From: Paracoccus seriniphilus
GTDB taxonomy: Bacteria > Pseudomonadota > Alphaproteobacteria > Rhodobacterales > Rhodobacteraceae
Direction of reading: 5' to 3'
Assembly (NCBI RefSeq): GCF_028553745.1
Contig: NZ_CP067132.1
Span: 318,501-382,500 of the forward strand
DNA length: 64,000 nt
The notes under the pieces are model-generated. The model was given only the letters and a program-made list of their open reading frames with translations, made no database searches and was not told where the DNA came from. Shown piece after piece: positions 42,855 through 51,611 of the stretch; positions within the stretch are counted from its first letter, which is position 1; every line of letters begins with the position of its first letter. Position numbers and translations under genes: made by a program.

Positions 42855-43859
42855 CTAGAGCGCTTCGGCCTTGACCAGCGAATGGACATCTTCGACCCGG
42901 GCCGAATCCAGATCATCCTCGGTGATGCCGAAATTCTGCTTGGTCAGATCCTCGATCCCCCGCACCAGGGCCAGCGCGTCCAGCCCGTAATAGCGCATCA
43001 GGTAGGGGCGCGAGCCACCATGGGCATAGGTGTCCTTCAGTCCCAGACGGATCAGCCGCTTCCCGACGCCGGCATCCGCCATGGTTTCCGCGACCAGAGA
43101 GCCTATGCCTCCTTCGGTCACGTGGTTTTCCAGCGTGATGACACCATGTTTCACCGAGCCGATGTGATCCAGCAGCGCCTTGCTGTCGAAGGGTTTGATC
43201 GTATGCAGGTGAAGATGGCGGATTGACAGGCCAGCCTTGGCCAGTGCCGAACGGGCGCGCATTGCCTCTTCGGTGCAGATGCCCGAGGTGACGACAAGGA
43301 TGTCGTCGCCCGAGGACAGCTCGCGCATTTCACCGACCTTGATCGGCGTATCGAACAGCCGCGGGACCGAGCCGCGCAGAACGCGACACCAGACCGGGCC
43401 GTCAATGCTGTCGGCGGCTTCACAGATCGATTCCACCTCGGTCGCATCACCGGTTTCCAGAATGGTCATGTTCGGGATCGAACGCATGACCGAGATATCC
43501 TCGATCGACTGATGGGTCATGCCGCCGGGCGTGGTGATGCCGGGCAGGAAGCCCATCAGACGCACCTTGCGACGCGGATAGGCGATCGAGGCCATCAGCT
43601 GGTCATAGGGGCGGCGATACATGAAGACGCCAAAGGTATGGATGAACGGGCGATAGCCTGCCAGACCCAACCCGCCGGCAAAGCTCATCATGTTCTGCTC
43701 GGCCATACCGAGGCTGAGGAACTGATCGGGATGCCGGTCGCGAAAGCCATCAACCTCGCAGGACGAGGTCAGGTCCGCAGAGAGGCACAGAATGTCGGGG
43801 TTGCCCGCGGCAAAGGCTTCGAAAGCCTTGGCATAGGGGCGTGATACCATTTCCACCAT
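42855..43859 (-). CDS. Transketolase C-terminal subunit
   Basis: 334 residues containing the pyrimidine-binding domain and the C-terminal domain of transketolase. The TPP-activating Glu is in LGMAEQNMMSFAGGLGLAGYRPFIHTF (about residue 50). GVFMYRRPYDQLMASIAY follows, and the C-domain includes LENHVTEGGIGSLVAE. With the adjacent N-terminal subunit it forms a split transketolase, an arrangement seen for specialised sugar pathways such as apulose-4-phosphate cleavage. It begins 12 bp after the N-terminal subunit gene. Confidence 0.92.
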   Translation of the reverse strand: MVEMVSRPYAKAFEAFAAGNPDILCLSADLTSSCEVDGFRDRHPDQFLSLGMAEQNMMSFAGGLGLAGYRPFIHTFGVFMYRRPYDQLMASIAYPRRKVRLMGFLPGITTPGGMTHQSIEDISVMRSIPNMTILETGDATEVESICEAADSIDGPVWCRVLRGSVPRLFDTPIKVGEMRELSSGDDILVVTSGICTEEAMRARSALAKAGLSIRHLHLHTIKPFDSKALLDHIGSVKHGVITLENHVTEGGIGSLVAETMADAGVGKRLIRLGLKDTYAHGGSRPYLMRYYGLDALALVRGIEDLTKQNFGITEDDLDSARVEDVHSLVKAEAL

Positions 43860-43871
43860 GTTGCGAACTCC

Positions 43872-44798
43872 TTAGTGGCTGTAGTCGACAGGCTCGACGC
43901 CCAGATCGGCGGCGATGGACACATTCATGCGGGCGCGTTCTTCTTCGGACTTGAAGCGCACATAGTGCAGGCGCGGGAACCGCTCTTCCAGAATGGACAT
44001 GCTGTTGAAGGGGTTGGTGCGCGCAAGGATGATCAGCGGACGGCCCTCATGGCTTTCCTTTACGGCATCGCGCATGGCCGAGATGTCATGCCCGTCGATC
44101 TCGACACAGGTGGCGCCGAAATTCTGGAACTTGGTCTTGATGTCGCCGACCTCCATCACGCTGGACATGGCGCCGTCGCATTGCTGGTCGTTGACATCCA
44201 TGATCGCATAAAGGTTGTCGATGCCGTGATAGGCGGCCGATTGCACGGCTTCCCAAGTCTGGCCTTCCTGCACTTCGCCGTCGGACATGAACACCCAGGT
44301 CCGGCCCGGTTCGCCACGCCGCTTGCGGCCATAGGCAAGGCCCGCGCCGGTCGACAGGCCGATGCCCAATGTCCCGTTGTGGACCTCCATGCCCGGCGAA
44401 TGTTCGGCACCGATCATCTCGACACTGGAGCCGTCCTTGTTGAACATCTCGAGGCCTTCGGGGGCCATGCGTCCGACCTCGATCAGGGTCGCATAGGCCA
44501 CCAGCGCGTAATGTGCCGGCGCAATGAACAGCCGGTCGAAATCGGGGGCGGCGGGACCGTTGTATCCTGCGCCCGTGTGATAATCCGGGTTGGAGGGCGA
44601 AGGGACGCCTTCGAAGGGTTTGGGAATCATCGGCAGGGTCGGCGCGCCCAGATTCAGCTCTTCATTGTAAAGCCATGCCAGTTGCTCGCCGGCGGAACAG
44701 GCCTGGCTGAGGTAGCCGCCGTTGTTGCGCATCGAGTGTTCGAACACACGGCGCCGGATTCCCAGCGCGACTTCCTCTGTCGTTCTTTCATTGCGCAT
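43872..44798 (-). CDS. Transketolase N-terminal subunit
   Basis: 308 residues with the TPP diphosphate-binding domain. GAEHSPGMEVHNGTLGIGLSTGAGLAYG and the metal/TPP motif SDGEVQEGQTWEAVQSAAYHGIDNLYAIMDVND are both as in split transketolases. The motif begins SDG rather than GDG. An AGGAGGAG ribosome-binding site precedes the ATG. First gene of the transketolase-sulfatase operon, divergent from the BisC-like gene across a promoter that shares a motif with the SsuA-like promoter. Confidence 0.92.
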   Translation of the reverse strand: MRNERTTEEVALGIRRRVFEHSMRNNGGYLSQACSAGEQLAWLYNEELNLGAPTLPMIPKPFEGVPSPSNPDYHTGAGYNGPAAPDFDRLFIAPAHYALVAYATLIEVGRMAPEGLEMFNKDGSSVEMIGAEHSPGMEVHNGTLGIGLSTGAGLAYGRKRRGEPGRTWVFMSDGEVQEGQTWEAVQSAAYHGIDNLYAIMDVNDQQCDGAMSSVMEVGDIKTKFQNFGATCVEIDGHDISAMRDAVKESHEGRPLIILARTNPFNSMSILEERFPRLHYVRFKSEEERARMNVSIAADLGVEPVDYSH

Positions 44799-44845
44799 TT
44801 CGCATCACTCCTCCTGAGCATGACATTCCGGTTGTAATCTGATCT

Positions 44846-44877
44846 ATCATATGACAATGTATTTTACAAATGTCAAA
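44846..44877. promoter_or_regulatory. Divergent promoter with motif shared with the SsuA-like promoter
   Basis: On the minus strand TTTGACATTTGTAAAA (44862-44877) matches 15 of 16 bases of the element upstream of the ABC binding-protein gene at 51.5 kb. ATGACAA occurs next to both. TTGACA with TATGAT 19 bp downstream could form the transketolase promoter, so part of the match may be the -35 itself; the remainder suggests a common SorC operator. Confidence 0.5.
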
Positions 44878-44894
44878 ACGAAAAGGCTGACGTG

Positions 44895-47207
44895 ATGACA
44901 GATCGCTATACCGCAGCCCATTGGGGCGCCTATCGGGTGACCGGGGCAGAGGATGATCTGCGGCTGGAGCCGCTGGCCGATGATCCTGCGCCCTCGCGGA
45001 TCGGGCGCGGCTGGCTGTCTGCGGCGCGTGACACGCGTGCGCGCATCCATCGCCCTGCCGTGCGTCGTGGCTGGCTGGCCGGGGATGGCGGGGCAGGGCG
45101 CAATGATGACAGCTATGTCGAACTGCCTTGGGACGAGGCGCTGGATATGGCGGCGCAAGAGTTGCGTCGCGTGTGCAGGGACCATGGCAACGGCGCGATC
45201 TACGGTGGTTCCTATGGCTGGTCCAGCGCCGGACGTTTCCATCATGCCCAGTCGCAGCTGCGCCGTTTCCTGAATCTGATCGGGGGATATGTGGCCGCGC
45301 GCGACACCTATTCCCATGCTGCGGGCGAAGTTTTGCTGCCCCATATCACCGGCCTGTCCAACAAGGATATCGAAGAGGGGCTGACAAGCTGGCCGCTGAT
45401 CGCGCAAAACTGCACGCTGTTCCTGGCCTTTGGCGGTGTCTCGGGGCGCACCGCGCAGATCGCCGCGGGCGGCACCAGTTCCCATGAGGTGGATGGCTGG
45501 ATGGAACGGGCGGCGGCGGCTGGCATGCAGACGATCTGCGTCTCGCCGCTGCGCAGTGATCTGGCCGATCTGCCAAATGCCCGCTGGCTGCCGGTTCGCG
45601 CGGGCTCGGACGTGGCATTGATGCTGGCGCTGCTGCATGAGCTGGTCAGCAACGGTCGACATGATCAGGCATTTCTGGACCGCTATACCAGCGGTTGGCC
45701 GCAGTTTCGCGACTATGTCATGGGGGTCAGCGACGGTCAGGCAAAATCCGCCGAATGGGCTGCGCCGCTCTGTGACCTGGCCGCGGGCGAGATCCGCGAT
45801 CTGGCAGAAGAGCTGTCACGCCACAGGGTGATGGTCTCGATCAACTGGGGCCTGCAAAGGGCCGATCATGGCGAACAGACGGTCTGGGCGGGGCTGGCAC
45901 TGGCGGCCGTGCTGGGCCAGATCGGCCAGCCGGGCACCGGTTTCGGCTTTGGCTATGGCTCGACCACACCGCCGGGGCGTGCCAAGCGTTTCATCAGCTG
46001 GCCCTCGGTGCCGCAGGGGCGCAATGGCGTCGATGATTTCATTCCGGTGGCGCGCATTTCCGACATGCTGCTCAACCCCGGGCAAGCCTATCGCTACAAC
46101 GGCGAAACGCGAAGCTATCCCGATATCCGGCTGGTCTATTGGGCAGGCGGCAACCCCTTTCACCATCATCAGGATCTGTTGCGGCTGGAGCGGGCATGGC
46201 AGCGGCCCGAGACCGTCATCGTCCATGAACACAGCTGGACCGCGACAGCACGGCGCGCGGATATCGTTCTGCCCACGACCATGGCGCTGGAGCGTGAAGA
46301 TATCATGGTCAACCGGCGCGACCCGTCCTTGATCTACATGACGCAGGTCTTGGCGCCGATGGGAGAGGCGCGCAACGATCATGACATCCTTGCCGATCTT
46401 GCGCGCCGTTTCGGGGTCGAGGCTGAATTTACCGAGGGGCGGGATACGCAGGACTGGCTCCGCTGGATCTGGGCCGGCTGTCAGGGCGTGGCGCAATCCG
46501 AAGGCTTTGCCCTGCCTGATTTCGACAGCTTCCGCGACATGGGCCGTTTCGAAATCCCCGAGGCAGATCAGACCCGCATCCTCTTTTCTCGCTTCATCGA
46601 AGATCCCGTTGCCCATGCCCTGCCGACGGAAAGCGGGCGGCTGACATTGTTCAATGACAGGATCGCGGCCATGCAACTGTGCGACTGTCCCGGTCATCCC
46701 TGCTGGATGCCCCCGGCGGAATGGACCCATGAGGCCCCGCCGACCCATCTGCATCTGTTGTCGCAACAGCCCGCGACGCGGCTGCACAGCCAGTTGGACA
46801 ATGGCTCCGAGGCTGTAGCCTCCAAGTTGCAGGGGCGCGAGGTTGCGCGAATGCATCCACGGACGGCCGCCGCGCTGAACCTGCGCGAGGGCGAGGTTGT
46901 GCATCTGCACAATGCGCGGGGCGGCTGTCTGGCCGGATTGCGGCTGGACGCGAACATGCGGCACGATTGCGTGGTGCTGCCGACCGGCGCATGGGCCGAT
47001 CTGCAGGACAGCCCGCAGGGACGGATCTGCGTGCATGGCAATCCGAACATGCTGACAATCGACAAGGGCGCATCGGAACTGAGCCAGGGCAATATCAGCC
47101 ACACGACGCTGGTGCAGGTTTCGCCGTGGTCTGGCGAGTTGCCAAGGGTCCGGGCTTTGGACGCCCCGCGTTTCGTGACGCGCGCCGAATGTGAAAGGGA
47201 GGTTTAG
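44895..47207 (+). CDS. BisC-like molybdopterin oxidoreductase (DMSO reductase family)
   Basis: 770 residues (a GTG three bases upstream is an alternative). The bis-MGD domains are visible: NGAIYGGSYGWSSAGRFHHAQSQLRRFLNLIGG, then the probable Mo-ligand Ser in DTYSHAAGEVLLPH, WAGGNPFHHHQDL and the C-terminal SQQPATRLHSQLD. There is no N-terminal Fe-S motif and no Tat signal, as in cytosolic biotin sulfoxide reductase BisC. It should reduce an S- or N-oxide in the cytoplasm. It sits 1 bp before the FGGY kinase gene, an unexpected partner for sugar enzymes. Confidence 0.9.
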   Translation: MTDRYTAAHWGAYRVTGAEDDLRLEPLADDPAPSRIGRGWLSAARDTRARIHRPAVRRGWLAGDGGAGRNDDSYVELPWDEALDMAAQELRRVCRDHGNGAIYGGSYGWSSAGRFHHAQSQLRRFLNLIGGYVAARDTYSHAAGEVLLPHITGLSNKDIEEGLTSWPLIAQNCTLFLAFGGVSGRTAQIAAGGTSSHEVDGWMERAAAAGMQTICVSPLRSDLADLPNARWLPVRAGSDVALMLALLHELVSNGRHDQAFLDRYTSGWPQFRDYVMGVSDGQAKSAEWAAPLCDLAAGEIRDLAEELSRHRVMVSINWGLQRADHGEQTVWAGLALAAVLGQIGQPGTGFGFGYGSTTPPGRAKRFISWPSVPQGRNGVDDFIPVARISDMLLNPGQAYRYNGETRSYPDIRLVYWAGGNPFHHHQDLLRLERAWQRPETVIVHEHSWTATARRADIVLPTTMALEREDIMVNRRDPSLIYMTQVLAPMGEARNDHDILADLARRFGVEAEFTEGRDTQDWLRWIWAGCQGVAQSEGFALPDFDSFRDMGRFEIPEADQTRILFSRFIEDPVAHALPTESGRLTLFNDRIAAMQLCDCPGHPCWMPPAEWTHEAPPTHLHLLSQQPATRLHSQLDNGSEAVASKLQGREVARMHPRTAAALNLREGEVVHLHNARGGCLAGLRLDANMRHDCVVLPTGAWADLQDSPQGRICVHGNPNMLTIDKGASELSQGNISHTTLVQVSPWSGELPRVRALDAPRFVTRAECEREV

Positions 47208-48695
47208 GTGCAGGAATATTGGCTGGGTATCGATGCAGGCACCACCGCGATCAAGGCGGCGGTCTATCGCAGCGACGGAACACGTGTCTCTCTTGGTGAA
47301 ACGCCAAGCGAGGTGCAGCTGAGCGAACAGGGCCGCGCCGAACAGGATATGGAAACCGTCTGGCAAGGGGTCTGTCAGGCCATTCGCGCGGCGCTTGCCG
47401 ATATTGATCCCGGCCTGATCCGCAGCGTCGGTATCGCGGCACAGGGCGACGGGCTGTGGGCGCTGGACCGCGACAAGAAGCCGGTCGGCAATGCGATTCT
47501 CTGGAATGACACCCGCGCTGCCGACAATGTTTCGCAGCTATATGACAAGGGTCAGGCGCGCGCGATCAGCCATGCCTGCAACACGGCGATCTGGCCGGGC
47601 ACCTCGGGGACGATCTATCAATGGCTGCGCCAGGCAGAACCCCAACGCGCCGAGGCGATTGACCGGGTAATGTATTGCGCCGATTGGGTCGGTTTCCGCC
47701 TGACCGGTGAGATCGCGACCGATTTTTCCAATGCCTCGATCCCCTTTCTGGATTTCGAATCCGGCGGCTATGATCTGGACGCCCTGCAGGTGCTGGATTG
47801 CACGCGCCTGGCGCGGATGCTGAATGCGCCGCGCCATGCCGAAAGCCGCCTTGGCGCGATTTCGGCACAGGCCAGCGCGGCGACGGGGCTGCCCGAGGGG
47901 CTGCCGGTTTCGGTCGGGACCATGGATCTGTCGGCGATGATCGTCGGCATGGGCATGGAACAGCCCGGCGAGACGATGATGATTCTGGGCACCACGGCGG
48001 TGGTCACCATTCTGACCGAGAAGGTCGCGCCGAGCGATCAGCCCGTGGGCGCGACCGCGCATCATGCCAATGGGCGCCTGCTGACACGTATCCTTGCCCC
48101 GACCACGGGCGCGGCCGCCTTTGACTGGTTCTGCGCGCTGCATCCCAAGACCCTGGGGGGCGGGTCCGCCGCCGAGATTGCGGGCCGTCTGAACGCATTG
48201 GTCGAACAGGTGCCGCCGGGCGCCAATGGCGTGACATTCCTGCCCTATCTGAACGGTGAACGCGCGCCCTTCGTCGCCCCCAGGGCGCGCGGATCGTTCT
48301 TTGGCCTGTCCTCCAGCAGTTCCAAGGCAGATATGGGCCGGGCTGTGATGGAGGGCGCGGCCTTCAGCCTGCGCCATTGTTTCGAAAAGGAAAACGGGCG
48401 GCCGGATGCGCCGGTGCGCCTGACCGGAGGCGGGGCGCGCAACCGGATGTGGTGCCAGATCATCGCCGATGTGATGCAGGTGCCGGTTCTGGTCAGCGAG
48501 GCTTCGGATCATGGGCTGTGGGGGGCGGCCTGTCTGGGCGCTGCCGCCGCCGGACGGGGCGAGGCCTGCACGCTGGCCCGGCGAAGCGAGGACGTGCTGC
48601 GCCACGATCCCGACCCTGCGACGGCCCCCGCTTATGACGCCGCCTTCGCCAGATATGTCGCTCTGTCCGACTGCTGTCAGGCGCTTTGGAATTGA
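47208..48695 (+). CDS. FGGY-family carbohydrate kinase (xylulokinase/ribulokinase-like)
   Basis: 495 residues from a GTG start immediately after the BisC-like stop, with GGGAGG upstream. The N-terminal phosphate motif GIDAGTTAIKAAVY, the catalytic-Asp segment VSVGTMDLSAMIVGMG and the C-terminal ATP motif RLTGGGARNRMWCQIIADVMQVPV are all present. It phosphorylates a sugar or ketose; neighbours imply a ketopentose that an AraD-like enzyme and transketolase then process. Confidence 0.92.
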   Translation: MQEYWLGIDAGTTAIKAAVYRSDGTRVSLGETPSEVQLSEQGRAEQDMETVWQGVCQAIRAALADIDPGLIRSVGIAAQGDGLWALDRDKKPVGNAILWNDTRAADNVSQLYDKGQARAISHACNTAIWPGTSGTIYQWLRQAEPQRAEAIDRVMYCADWVGFRLTGEIATDFSNASIPFLDFESGGYDLDALQVLDCTRLARMLNAPRHAESRLGAISAQASAATGLPEGLPVSVGTMDLSAMIVGMGMEQPGETMMILGTTAVVTILTEKVAPSDQPVGATAHHANGRLLTRILAPTTGAAAFDWFCALHPKTLGGGSAAEIAGRLNALVEQVPPGANGVTFLPYLNGERAPFVAPRARGSFFGLSSSSSKADMGRAVMEGAAFSLRHCFEKENGRPDAPVRLTGGGARNRMWCQIIADVMQVPVLVSEASDHGLWGAACLGAAAAGRGEACTLARRSEDVLRHDPDPATAPAYDAAFARYVALSDCCQALWN

Positions 48696-48714
48696 AAGGA
48701 AAGAGGTTTCAACC

Positions 48715-49776
48715 ATGACCGAAATGATGAAAGCCGCCGTGTATCACACGCTGGAAGATATCCGCATTGAAACACGTCCCATACCCGAAATCGGTGCCGA
48801 CGAGATCCTGCTGAAGACATTGGCCTGTGGCCTTTGCGGCGGCGAGACCATGGCATGGTACAAGAAGGCTGAACCCAAGGTTCTGGGTCATGAGCCGATT
48901 GGCGAGGTCGTGAAGGTCGGCGCGGATGTGACCGACTACAAGGTCGGCGACCGTTTGTTCATCAACCACCATGTCGGCCGGGTCGACAGCCATCTGTCGC
49001 GCCGGGGTCACTTTACCCGCGATCCCTTCTATTCCTCGATGAAGCTGGATCCGGGCGGGGTCTGTGAATATTACCGCGTCACCGCCCAGCATCTGCGGAT
49101 GGATGCCCACAAGCTGCCCGAGAGCATTTCGACCGAGGCGGCGGTGACGATCGAGCCGTGGTCCTGTGTGATGTCGGGGCTGAAGGTCTGCAACATCCAG
49201 CCCGGCGACACCGTGGCCGTGGTTGGCGCGGGCTTCATGGGGCAGGGCTTCGTGCATCTGGCACCGCTGTTCGGCGCGGGCAAGGTGATCGCGCTGGATT
49301 TCTCGGACTGGCGGCTGGAGAAGGCGCGCGAATTCGGCGCGACGCATACGATCAACCCCAGGAACGAAGATGCGGTCGAGGCGCTGCGTGCGGCCAACAA
49401 TGGCCGTCTGGCCGATACGGTCATCGTCATTGCGCCCTTCCCGCAGGCCTGGGCGCAGGCCGAGGATCTTGTCGAGGTCGGCGGCACTTTGCATCTGGGT
49501 GCGCCGCTGGCACCGGGAACCGATTGGGTGCGCGACGGGGCAAAATCCTATTTTGACCAGATCACGGTCACCTCGCGCTATTCCTCGGACCATACCGACA
49601 CCTACAGCTATATCCGTCTGCTGGAAGCGGGCCGGATCAAGGCCGACGAGGCGATCTCGCACCGTTTTGACATCGATGACAGTGCGGAAGCCTTTGAAAT
49701 GCTGCGCAAGGCCGAAAAATCCCTGAAAATCGTCGTCTATCCGCATGGCATCCCCGAGGAGAAGAAGAATGCTTGA
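48715..49776 (+). CDS. Zinc-type alcohol/polyol dehydrogenase (MDR family)
   Basis: 353 residues starting MTEMMKAAVYH after an AAAGGAAAG ribosome-binding site. Catalytic-zinc residues are seen in ACGLCGGE (Cys) and LGHEPIGEVVKVG (His, Glu). The four-cysteine structural-zinc lobe is replaced by a segment with one Cys (HHVGRVDSHLSRRGHFTRD... to GGVCEYY). The nucleotide-binding loop is AVVGAGFMGQGFVHLAPLFGAG near residue 168. It would oxidise a polyol to a ketose or a related alcohol. It overlaps the epimerase/aldolase gene by 8 bp. Confidence 0.9.
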   Translation: MTEMMKAAVYHTLEDIRIETRPIPEIGADEILLKTLACGLCGGETMAWYKKAEPKVLGHEPIGEVVKVGADVTDYKVGDRLFINHHVGRVDSHLSRRGHFTRDPFYSSMKLDPGGVCEYYRVTAQHLRMDAHKLPESISTEAAVTIEPWSCVMSGLKVCNIQPGDTVAVVGAGFMGQGFVHLAPLFGAGKVIALDFSDWRLEKAREFGATHTINPRNEDAVEALRAANNGRLADTVIVIAPFPQAWAQAEDLVEVGGTLHLGAPLAPGTDWVRDGAKSYFDQITVTSRYSSDHTDTYSYIRLLEAGRIKADEAISHRFDIDDSAEAFEMLRKAEKSLKIVVYPHGIPEEKKNA

Positions 49777-50434
49777 AGCCCTGAAAAAGGAAGTCTGCGA
49801 ACAGAACCACCAATTGCCCCTGAACGGGCTGGTCGTGGGGTCGGGGGGCAATGTCTCGGGGCGCGACCGCGAAACCGGGTTGGTGGTCATCAAGCCCTCG
49901 GGCGTCAAGTTCAAGAATCTGACGCCGGAAACCATGGTCGTCGTGGATATGGAGGGCAATGTCGTCGAGGGCGAGATGAAGCCATCGGTGGATACGGGGC
50001 TGCATCTGTATATCTACAAGGCTCGGCCTGACATATTCGGCATCACCCACACCCATTCCCCCTATGCGACCAGCTTTGCGGCGCGGGGCGAACGGATTCC
50101 GGCGGTGCTGACTCCGATCACGCATATGCTGGGCCGGGATGTGCCCTGTTCGCGCTATGCCACACCGGGCGAGGTCGATACCGGTCAGGCCGTTGTCGAA
50201 GCCGCGGATGGTGGATATGCTGCCTTGGTCAAGGCTCATGGGGTGTTCACGATGGGCCGTTCCGCGACCGAGGCGACCTCGTTCGCGATGTATCTGGAGG
50301 AAGCAGCGATGACCACGCATCTGGCGATGACGCGCGGCCCGGTCGAGGAGCTGCCACAGGAAGAAATCGACCGTTGCTACAACTGGTTCCAGCAGAACTA
50401 CGGTCAATCCGGCAACAAGAAGGTAAGTGCCTGA
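49769..50434 (+). CDS. Class II aldolase/adducin-fold protein, AraD-like (L-ribulose-5-phosphate 4-epimerase or aldolase)
   Basis: 221 residues. Zinc-binding histidines are in THTHSPYATSFA (about 92-103) and VKAHGVF (about 155). In the catalytic loop the residue is Asp (KPSVDTGLHLYIYKA), as in AraD-type epimerases, where fuculose-phosphate aldolases have Glu. That favours epimerisation of a ketopentose phosphate to D-xylulose 5-phosphate, which the split transketolase could use. The ATG overlaps the dehydrogenase stop. Confidence 0.88.
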   Translation: MLEALKKEVCEQNHQLPLNGLVVGSGGNVSGRDRETGLVVIKPSGVKFKNLTPETMVVVDMEGNVVEGEMKPSVDTGLHLYIYKARPDIFGITHTHSPYATSFAARGERIPAVLTPITHMLGRDVPCSRYATPGEVDTGQAVVEAADGGYAALVKAHGVFTMGRSATEATSFAMYLEEAAMTTHLAMTRGPVEELPQEEIDRCYNWFQQNYGQSGNKKVSA

Positions 50435-50435
50435 C

Positions 50436-51419
50436 ATGGCCCGGGACGAGACATCATCAAACCCTTTCAGTGACAAGGATGCCCTGCTGGCGAATGTCGC
50501 GCTGCTGTATTACGGCGAAGGTCTGACCCAGAGCGAGATCGCCAAGCGATTGTCGGTGTCCCGTCCCACCATCGTCAACATGCTGCGGGAATGCCGCGAC
50601 CGTGGCATCGTGGAAATCCGCGTCGATGGCGAAGTGCTGGCGGCTTCGGCATTGTCGCGACAGCTGGTGGCGCGCTTTGGCCTGGAAGACGCCTATGTCT
50701 CGCGTTGTCGGATCGGGGGCGATGCCGTCCCCGACCGTGCCGAGAGCCTGGGCCAGCTTGCCCGGGTGGCGGCCATGGCGCTGCTGGATGTGGTCCGACC
50801 GGGGGATACGGTGGGAGTCGCATGGGGCGAAACCATCAAATCCGTCGCCGATGCCATGCCGCGCCAACCCGTCGAAGGGGTGACCGTCTGCCAGATGATC
50901 GGCTCGATGGTCTCTGATCGTGTCGCTGCCTCGGAGGATTGCGCGATCCGGATTGCGAATTGTCTGGATGCCAGTTGCTTCACGCTGCATGCGCCCGCGG
51001 TCTTGTCGTCAGAGGCGCTGGCCCAAAGCCTGCGCGCGGAACCGACCATTGCCACCCAGTTGCAGCGGCTGCAAAATCTGGACGTGGCAATCTATTCCAT
51101 CGGCAATACGGAACCCGACACCCATCTGATCGCCGCGGGCATCGCCACGCCCGAACAGGTGGCCCATGCCGTGGATGCCGGGGCCTGCGGGATCGTCTGT
51201 TGTCGTTATATCGATATCGACGGCAACCCCGTGCATTTGCCGCCCGAGGAACGTGTCGTGGCCGTCGAGGTCGAACATCTGCGTGCCGCAAGGCGCAAGC
51301 TCGTGGTCGTCGCGGGCGAGGACCGGCTGCAGGCGGCAAGGGCAATCCTGAACGGCAAACTGGCGACGCATCTCTGCGTTGACGAGGCTCTGGCCATCGC
51401 ATTGTTGCAATCTGACTGA
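50436..51419 (+). CDS. SorC-family (sugar-binding) transcriptional regulator
   Basis: 327 residues (GTG at 50427 is a weaker alternative; AAGAAGG suits the ATG). The N-terminal helix-turn-helix is YYGEGLTQSEIAKRLSVSRPTIVNMLRECRDRGIVEI (about residues 26-62). The sugar-phosphate-binding domain has GDTVGVAWGETIKSVADAM and AIYSIGNTEPDTHLIAAG. It is last in the bisC-kinase-dehydrogenase-epimerase operon and is the obvious regulator of the flanking promoters. Confidence 0.92.
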   Translation: MARDETSSNPFSDKDALLANVALLYYGEGLTQSEIAKRLSVSRPTIVNMLRECRDRGIVEIRVDGEVLAASALSRQLVARFGLEDAYVSRCRIGGDAVPDRAESLGQLARVAAMALLDVVRPGDTVGVAWGETIKSVADAMPRQPVEGVTVCQMIGSMVSDRVAASEDCAIRIANCLDASCFTLHAPAVLSSEALAQSLRAEPTIATQLQRLQNLDVAIYSIGNTEPDTHLIAAGIATPEQVAHAVDAGACGIVCCRYIDIDGNPVHLPPEERVVAVEVEHLRAARRKLVVVAGEDRLQAARAILNGKLATHLCVDEALAIALLQSD

Positions 51420-51507
51420 AGGCATGATCTTGCCTGCCATTTCCCGCGCCGGACGGCAGCGGGAGGGCTTGCGCGTGCCGTGTCGACATGTCTGCGCAAT
51501 TAGATAA

Positions 51508-51549
51508 ATGACAAAATATTTGACATCTGTAAAAGTCGCGGGCTATTCT
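51508..51549 (+). promoter_or_regulatory. Promoter and candidate SorC operator of the SsuA-like operon
   Basis: TTGACA (51520-51525) and TATTCT (51544-51549) with an 18-bp spacer make a good sigma-70 promoter. TTTGACATCTGTAAAA (51519-51534) matches the transketolase promoter element at 15 of 16 bases, and ATGACAA (51508-51514) is also common to both. The shared part reaching into the spacer is the likely operator. Confidence 0.55.
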
Positions 51550-51611
51550 CGATGAATGCTGGCGTTGCACGCCAAAGGGTGGCCCGCAAGGGCTGAGGAG
51601 AGGAGGAAGAC

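Noticed and set aside
45816..47366. Minus-strand 516-residue open frame opposite the BisC-like gene
   Set aside because: Shadow of the molybdoenzyme frame; no motifs and no start signal.
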